64,000 bases of DNA from assembly GCA_020466095.1 (NCBI GenBank), contig CM035807.1, positions 9,247,697-9,311,696 on the forward strand, read 5' to 3'. The DNA is from Chlorops oryzae. Its lineage: Eukaryota > Arthropoda > Insecta > Diptera > Chloropidae. Numbering within the stretch: position 1 is the stretch's first letter; each line of letters begins with the position of its first letter. The translations under genes and the position numbers were made by a program. The notes below the pieces were generated by a model. It made no database searches. It was not told where the DNA came from and saw only the letters and a list, made by a program, of their open reading frames with translations. Of this stretch, positions 38,201 through 46,200 are shown piece by piece.

Positions 38201-41200
38201 CAAAGCTTTATTTATTTGACGTGGATCAATGAATAGTGAATGTTGGACAACAAATTATTTTAGGTATTATTGGAAAATCGTAATGTTTTTTTTTTAGATC
38301 CATTAATTAATTATAATTTTAATAATTTGATTATTTTCTTTTCTTCTCTTTTGGTTTTTAGTTTTATGCATTTTTAGGGTTTAGTTAATTTCATTTTTTT
38401 TAATTTTTTTTTTTTTTTTACTAGTAATATAACAAGCAATTTAAGGTTTTAATTTTTTTTTTATGTAAGCTTTTTTTTGTTATGTTTAAAACGCATTTGG
38501 TTAAATGTAGTTATATCAAAAAAAAAAAAAATGCATAAAATAAGGTGACGCGACACTTACCAAAAGGTCTGGCCTTAGACACAAGCATGCCAAAAGGATC
38601 TACAAAATGAATCGGAAAATAAAAAAAAAATAAAAGACGGAAAATTATAAAATTTTTTTGTACGCACAATGGGCAAAAACAAAGAAAGCGTAGCATGAAA
38701 AAATGGAAAATGCAAAATATGAAGAATGCGAATGTCATTGAACATCAGATTTCATAGATGCTCTGCCGTCAATGCTATAAGAAAAAATTTTCCATTTAAC
38801 CCATTTAAAGCCAAGACCTAATCTCAAAACCTGCCAGAATCGTACAAAAATTCTGAAAAACTTATATTCCGCTATTGATTTTTGCAACTCTTTAAGGGGG
38901 TCTTCTCATTGAGCAACTTTTTTTTCGACTTTTTTTTTTTTTGCATTTATTTATAGCTTGGGTAGTTGTGAATATGCCCCTAAAAGGATTTTTTGAAATT
39001 CGAAATAGTTTAGAGGATATAGCCTTCTTTGTCGAGCAAGATCTGCGCTAAAACGAGTAATTTTTGCGTTGCTTCAAACTTTAAACGCGTTTATCTCGAA
39101 ACCACGTTTTTCGAACTGGCGGCCATGATATCTCCAGTTCAACTGAACCGATTTTCATGAAACAAAGTGGAATCGACGCAGAATTGTCACCATTCTCGGG
39201 TGAACCTCGACCATAATTTTAAAAAATTTTTTTACTATTTTTTTTTTTACACTAAACTACAAAAAAAAAAGCCCGAAATTGAAATTTTTTTTTTAATGGC
39301 CGCCATTTTGTCAAAAAAAAATCACAAAATTAAGCTTGAGGTTCACCCGAGAATTACATCTATACTGATTATAACCCCGTTTTTTTTTTTTCATTTCGGA
39401 CGCTCCGGTGACCCGGAATCGTGGCCGCCGTGACGGCACCTTTTTTTTCACCACCAACTTTGAAGTCTCATTACTTTTTGAACAGCCCACGTATCGAGGC
39501 AAAAAAATTTTTTTTTATTTACTTTGAACCTTTTGTAATACAATAAATAAAAAAAGTTTTCAATTATTCTTTGCGTTTTCAAATAAGAATTTTTTTAAAA
39601 AGGGTCCAAAAAACGGGTTTTCAATGAGAAGACCCCCTTAAGAAAGAACTGTTGAGGAAAGCATATACAGTGTACTCTCTCTCTCTCTTAAGAGGACACC
39701 TACGGGACCGAAAATTATGTCCTCTTAATATAGGTGTCCACTTACGAGGTAACTATTTGCGAATCAATAACATTTGAACATTCCCAAAAAGTGTCCGTTT
39801 AAGATGGGGTGTCCGCATGGAGAGAGAACACTGTATCTATATATTAATAGAATTCAAAAAAAAATTCTGAAATTAATTTATTTTTATTTTACAAAAGGCT
39901 ATTTTATCGTTATCTTCCGAGTATTCCCTCAGGTAGGTACATCGACTGTAAACGGGTAAAAAAAAAAAAAAATTTATATATATGTATAGTATACATACAT
40001 ACATTGTATACATATCATTGATTAGAAATGCGACTCAAGGCTTGGAGTCCGACCTTGCCAATCACGATGTGAATATCACGTGGTCACAAGCATGTACATG
40101 TTTGTGAACAAAAATATAACAATATAACCTCCTTGAGAAGATAGGCTTTTTGTCATTTGCATATGGTAGACGGCCTTAATAAAAACAACCACATAATCAC
40201 CATCATAATTACGTTTTAAAGAGAACTAACTGCCCATTGCCATAGATGAGAAATATATTCTTAATGCTTAACTAACAAAACCCCTACTGATGGATCAAAG
40301 TACTTTCGCAGCCCACGTACATGCATGGAACATCTTAAGTCATGTGTAAATGCGGAAAAACTTTTTCATAAACACATACCTACAAGTCTGCGGTCACGTA
40401 TGTCGTTTTGTTTAATCAAAAGTGAAAAATTTTTTGACAAAGAATTCAAATAAAATACTTGACATATGTCAAAATGGGTAATAAAAATGAAAAAACTACT
40501 TCATAAAGGACTTTTATAAATGAGTTTGTTAATCAAAATCAAAATATACAGTTCGCAGAAATAAGTGCTCTTTTATCTGGGAGATATAAACATAGTAAAT
40601 GGAAATTCGAGAAGTGCCGTAGTCTTCGTTTTGTACGTATATAAATATTTATGTTGACATAATGCATGAATATCGGGGTTTGAGGATCAATAATCAAACG
40701 CTGGATTCTTTTCGGGTAGAAATGGAATGGAGCAAGAAACCGAGTTAGATACATATTTGCATTCATGGCACACATCCACGTGCGGAACTCACAAACGGAT
40801 AAAACGAAGGTACGTAATACATAGATAACTACCAAGAAGACCCAGCGGGAAATGTCACCCTGACATCACCGGTGAAGTCAGGGTGACTTGTCACCCTGGC
40901 ATCCGTGACAATTCATAGGACGCCTAGCATGACATTTGTACAGGAGTTGGACAGTGATTTCACCGGTGACATGTCCTCCTAGGAGGAGCGATGGCGAAAA
41001 AAGCATTTAAGAGAAGCACATGCTCTTTTCTCTCTCAATGTTAATTTATAGAATCCATAGCTGGTCAGTTGAAAACTCTCTTCTTTGCCCTCTCTTTGAA
41101 TATTTCGTAAATTTTTAAAAATCAATTTTTAATAATTTTTGTTCGCCTCAGCCAGGGATCGAACCCGCGATCTTCGGATTCAGAGTCGAGCACTCATCAT

Positions 41201-42980
41201 CTACGCCACTTCATGCTAACGCTGAACTGACGCGAAAACCTTATTTAAATTTCAGTAGCCAATGAGAGGCAAGCACATGAACAGCATCCCTCCACGATGA
41301 CATGTCCTCCAAGATGTCATGCATGACAATGTCACCTATATGTCATCGATGACATCACTGGTGACTTTGTCATGCAGGAGATAATTTTCCGCTGGGGACA
41401 TATTGAATAAGGCAGTGTGTGTGAACAGGAACTTCATCTTATTTTTTTTTTTTTTTTTTTTTTTTGGCAGAAACTCCAAACTGTAAAGTTTCATATCCCA
41501 CTGATACCTCTAGGAACCAACCATTTTACATGAAAAATTCGTTTTAGCTAACAAATATTCAAGCCATTAGGGGCTACGGATCGTAATTTAAAAGAAATGT
41601 ATTTCAGGAAAAGCAATGGGTTCTCACCAAACTAGGGATGGGAATTTTTGGAAAAAAAACCGGTTTCCGGTTAACCGGTGTTTTTTGATCCGGTTTAAAC
41701 CGAATCAAAAAACCGAACTTAAAAAACCGGTTTTTTGAAAAACCGTAAAGTTTGTTTGTCTTCTTTCCATCAAGAGGGGAGATATCAGAGTTGAAAATAA
41801 ATCTTCGAAAACTTTTAACTCGCGACATCATTACACTTTGATGAAATAACACAAGTGATGAACAAATTCCAAACGATAGAGTTGCCGATTTTGTGTATAA
41901 TTACACAAAGTTTGTTTTCTTTCACATGATTTACACGTTAAAACATTTCGAATTCATTTCATTATCTAAAAGAAACTTTTCCTTGCCTCCTGCGTCTCTT
42001 GCCTACGAACTAAATGTTCCGGAACATGTTTTAGGCATGTCTGACTTCGGACAAACCGGCTCCGCCAAAAAGACTGTTAACAGCTAAAACCGAATGCATA
42101 AAAACCGGTTTTTTTTAAACCGGTTTTTTTTCGCCATCCCTACACCAAACTTCAATTTTGCCGATCTATACGCTATTTACACGTTACGACAATTCGAGAA
42201 TGAAACAAATTTTCGTTGGCAAGGGAGGCAGGGGGAAGAGAGAAAAACGCTCCCATACCACATCCCCGTGCGTCCCTAGAACACAAAATTGTGTTTCATT
42301 ATCGAAATGTCTTAACGTGTAAATAGCGTACTAGGATTTTTTTTTTTCAACGAACAAATTAGGACTAATTTTGGGATCTGAAATTATTTATTTTTTATTT
42401 ATTCGAATATATTCCATCAAGAGACGGAGCCAGGAACTAGAGGGTTAAAAATGAATAAGGACTTCTCATATTAACACCATCATGTTACAGTATTCCCCGG
42501 TGGCTGCCGCCATGACGGGTGAATAACATAGGACCCACATCGGCCCGTTGTGATACCAAGATTAATGGGAAAACAGAGAAAAATAGAAACAGAAAAAATG
42601 ACACAAATATCCACGACCGAACTGGGAGTTGAATCCAGAGCCTCCTGCATCGTAAGTTGGCATCTCAACCAACTACGCAACGGAGGCCGTCAATCCCCGG
42701 ATGTAAGGATTATTAAAAAAAATTTTGCTAGTTCGTAGGTATGAACCATGAAAGCTTCTATCGAAATAATCTCAGTAGATTGAGGGATGAAAATGTTAGA
42801 ATTTCTAATTATTTTAGTTGAGGATATTTATATTGGGCGAACATTTTGTATATCCAAGGAACACTGAAATAAGGAAAAGAAATTTAAATTCTAAAAAAAA
42901 AAAATCTCTCGAAAATTCTCTAAGCTTCTGCACCTTAGAAAACCTACAACAAAACTCGCCTTATTGCATTGGGGAAATTA

Positions 42981-43018
<38 letters not shown>

Positions 43019-43185
43019 AATACTTTCACCTAATGGCGCAGTACATAAGGGTTCAATCTAAAAACAAAACGTTTTGTTATTAAAATAGATTTTCTCTCTT
43101 GCTTTTACAAACAATATTTCTCGAAATAATTAATGCTAAAATAAAATTGAAGGCAATAAATTGCATATCACCGCACGTACGTACG

Positions 43186-43229
<44 letters not shown>

Positions 43230-46200
43230 TTGAACTACAGCATTGAATATGACAAAGCGTAATGGATTATTGGCTTTTATGCCAAACAATCAATCGCCAC
43301 CACCCTTTGCTCATTTTCCTCACTACTTTTTATTTGATTTATTTTCTTAAATTTTTTCCTTTTTTTTTCTTGTTGTTTTTTGTTTGTTCGTAACTTTTCT
43401 TGTTGTCCGCCATCATATCGTCATCTTCTGTGTAATTATTTTTCATTGTACTTTGCAGTTCATTTTACGTTTTTATTTTATTTTCTCTTCTACTCTTCTT
43501 CTATACTTCTCAAAGTCTCTGGCCCTCAATTTTTTTTTCTTTTTTCTTTTGGTTTATATCTCCCTTTTAAAGTTTTTGTCTCTCATTTTTTGTTTTCTTG
43601 AAATTTTTTATTAACAAATTCACGTTTTTATGTAGGAATTTTTTTCGTACATTAGCGTTTATGCCACCACAGCTAGCCTAGCTAGGTGGCTGGCTGGCTG
43701 GCTGGTTGACTGGTTTTTTTTTTCTGCAGATTTCAATGTGCGCTTGCCATCCAAAATGACTCGTGAATTTTTTCTGCTGTTTGCTTGTGGTGTTTGTGGA
43801 ATTTCACGAATTGCAATGACTCATCTAAAGCAATGCCATGCCATTGTAAAAACGTTGAAACCATAAGGAGATGCGTTAACATGGTCTTAAGCTTGAATGA
43901 CTCTCTTTAATCGGTGCGATGGAAATATTTTCTTTCGCTCTACGACTTTCGAGTTATGATTTTAATAGCCTTGCAAAATAAGCAATTGATCTATTTCCTT
44001 CTGTTAATAATCACCTTCATAACGGGAGTGTGATTGAGCGAAGGCCAAGCTTATTTCACGATTTCAATTGTGTATCGATATCTATTTTTATCGAAGCTAC
44101 TGTTTTTAACGCCGACTTGGAATGGAATGGCAATGTGCCCTTTTACATTAGGGCAACTATTGCCGGCAACTTTTTGGTTTATAGGCGAGACGAAGCGCGG
44201 GGATAAAGAGAAACTATCCCTCCGCTCTTCGTCTCGCCCATAAACCAAAAAATTGCCGGCAATAGTTGCCCAAATGTAAAAGGGCACAATGGATTCTAAA
44301 GAAGCTTAAGTATGAAGAAAATTTAAGTCTATCGATAGACAAGTTACCTTTAAAAAATCCTCATAATCACCTTTAAGGCAAGTTATTGATGTTAGCCCTT
44401 TACCGCGTAGGAATCCATATAAAAAGTTCAATATTTAAAAAAAAAAAACTCAATAAGGACCATTTTTCTTAAGGTTTCATGATTTTTGAACGCGCTTATC
44501 GCGAAAACTGAGAATTCCAGCATAATCTGTTTTATAAGCCACAGTCCATGTGCTCACATCACTCTATCCGGGGTTCACACCATCTAGCCTCTAATGTAAA
44601 ATCGTTTTGAACCCTTAATAAAACCATTTACAGTAAACCCTTTATGCGGATACCTACAGGACCGAAAAATATGTCCGCGTAACAGGAAACTATTTCAGAA
44701 GCAGGAATATTAGAGTTTTCCCAAAAAAGTGTCCGCTTAAGAGGAATGTCCGCAAGGAGAGAGTACACTGTAGTGCGAAAAAAAAAATATTATTTTCGCT
44801 TATTTAAGATATCATGCCGTAAAAGGGTTAATGTTTTACTTTAAAATCGATTTCTTCAATATTTTTTAAGTGTACTTTCCCGTTCGAAGCCACCGTTAGA
44901 TTCTGTTGAGGGTAATCGATAAACGCTTTAAACATAAGCATCCAATTTGAGCCACTCTCGGTATAAATTACCAGATTTAATTTCAGTTTTCTTTCATCCG
45001 ACAATACTAATTCTCTTTTTTTTATTGGCGATTTCCCTACGATTCGTTAATTAATTTGGCTGAAGAATTCAACGCATCAGCGAGTGTTCATTAGTGTTGT
45101 TTATACATAAACGAACGAACGAACGAACAACGAACGAACGAACGGATGAACGAATGAATGAACTGAATGAATGGCAAACGCGAAAACAGACATTATCTCC
45201 GATGATAATATCGTAGCCATAAGATGTTTTTGACTTCAAATTTCTCCGGATTTCATTATACAAACATGCAGAATCGCACACACGCGGATATACCGCTCAC
45301 ACACAAATAGGTGTATATACATATGAATAAATATACATTGCTGCAGCATCACAACAGTCCAGCTTAACCCGATATTCTTTTTATTGTGACTCATTTTTGA
45401 GACACAAGTAGATTTCGGGCAATTGTATATTAAGCAATCAATTTGTAAACTATTTCGTAGCTTTGAAGCGGCAGCGGAAAACAGCGTTTAACCTTTGAAT
45501 GGCGATCGACCATCGAAAGGGCAATGAGTTGATGCATTAAAGCGAACAAAAGATACGCTTATGAGAGAAAGAGAGGGAGAGTAAAAAAGAAAAAAAAAAA
45601 AAGCGAGCGCTTATTGGAAAGTCAATTAGTTCTCAATGCTCTTTAAGCAGAATATTAGCGGTAGTTGCTAGAGCGCATACGCACATACGTCATACATACA
45701 TACCGTCGTCGTCTGTTTATCTATTTAATTTTAAAAATCCAGTCCATTTTATTTGCCCTTGCGTGTTGCGCATACACGTCACTCATAGCTTCTCCCTTGT
45801 CACCGAAGGAATTCAATCCCGTAGATGTATGTAGATATAGATGACACACACACACACACACACAAAGATATTGATCAGCGCAAAAGCATTTACGTAGAGG
45901 AATATTCAGAACGAATCGCCCTTTGTTTGAAGTTGTGCAAACATAAAAATTGTTTGGAGCAGTTTGGATAGACACATTTTTAAAGAACGCGATCTTCCCC
46001 TCCTGAAATCCTTATTAACATGTGATAAGCTGATGAACGGAATATAAGGGGAGCAAGAGTTTCCAACATTTTTATGCAAAATTTGTCACATTCTTCCTTT
46101 TATTGTCGCTTAGAATACATCATATTTCCGCGGAGAAAAATTTCTAGTTGGCAAATTCCTGGGGACATTATAGAAGGTTCCATTGTTTATGCAAAAGTTC

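Noticed and set aside
41145..41216. A functional tRNA-Gln gene
   Set aside because: Only about four of seven acceptor pairs form and the anticodon stem lacks a base; it lies inside a transposon-like element.
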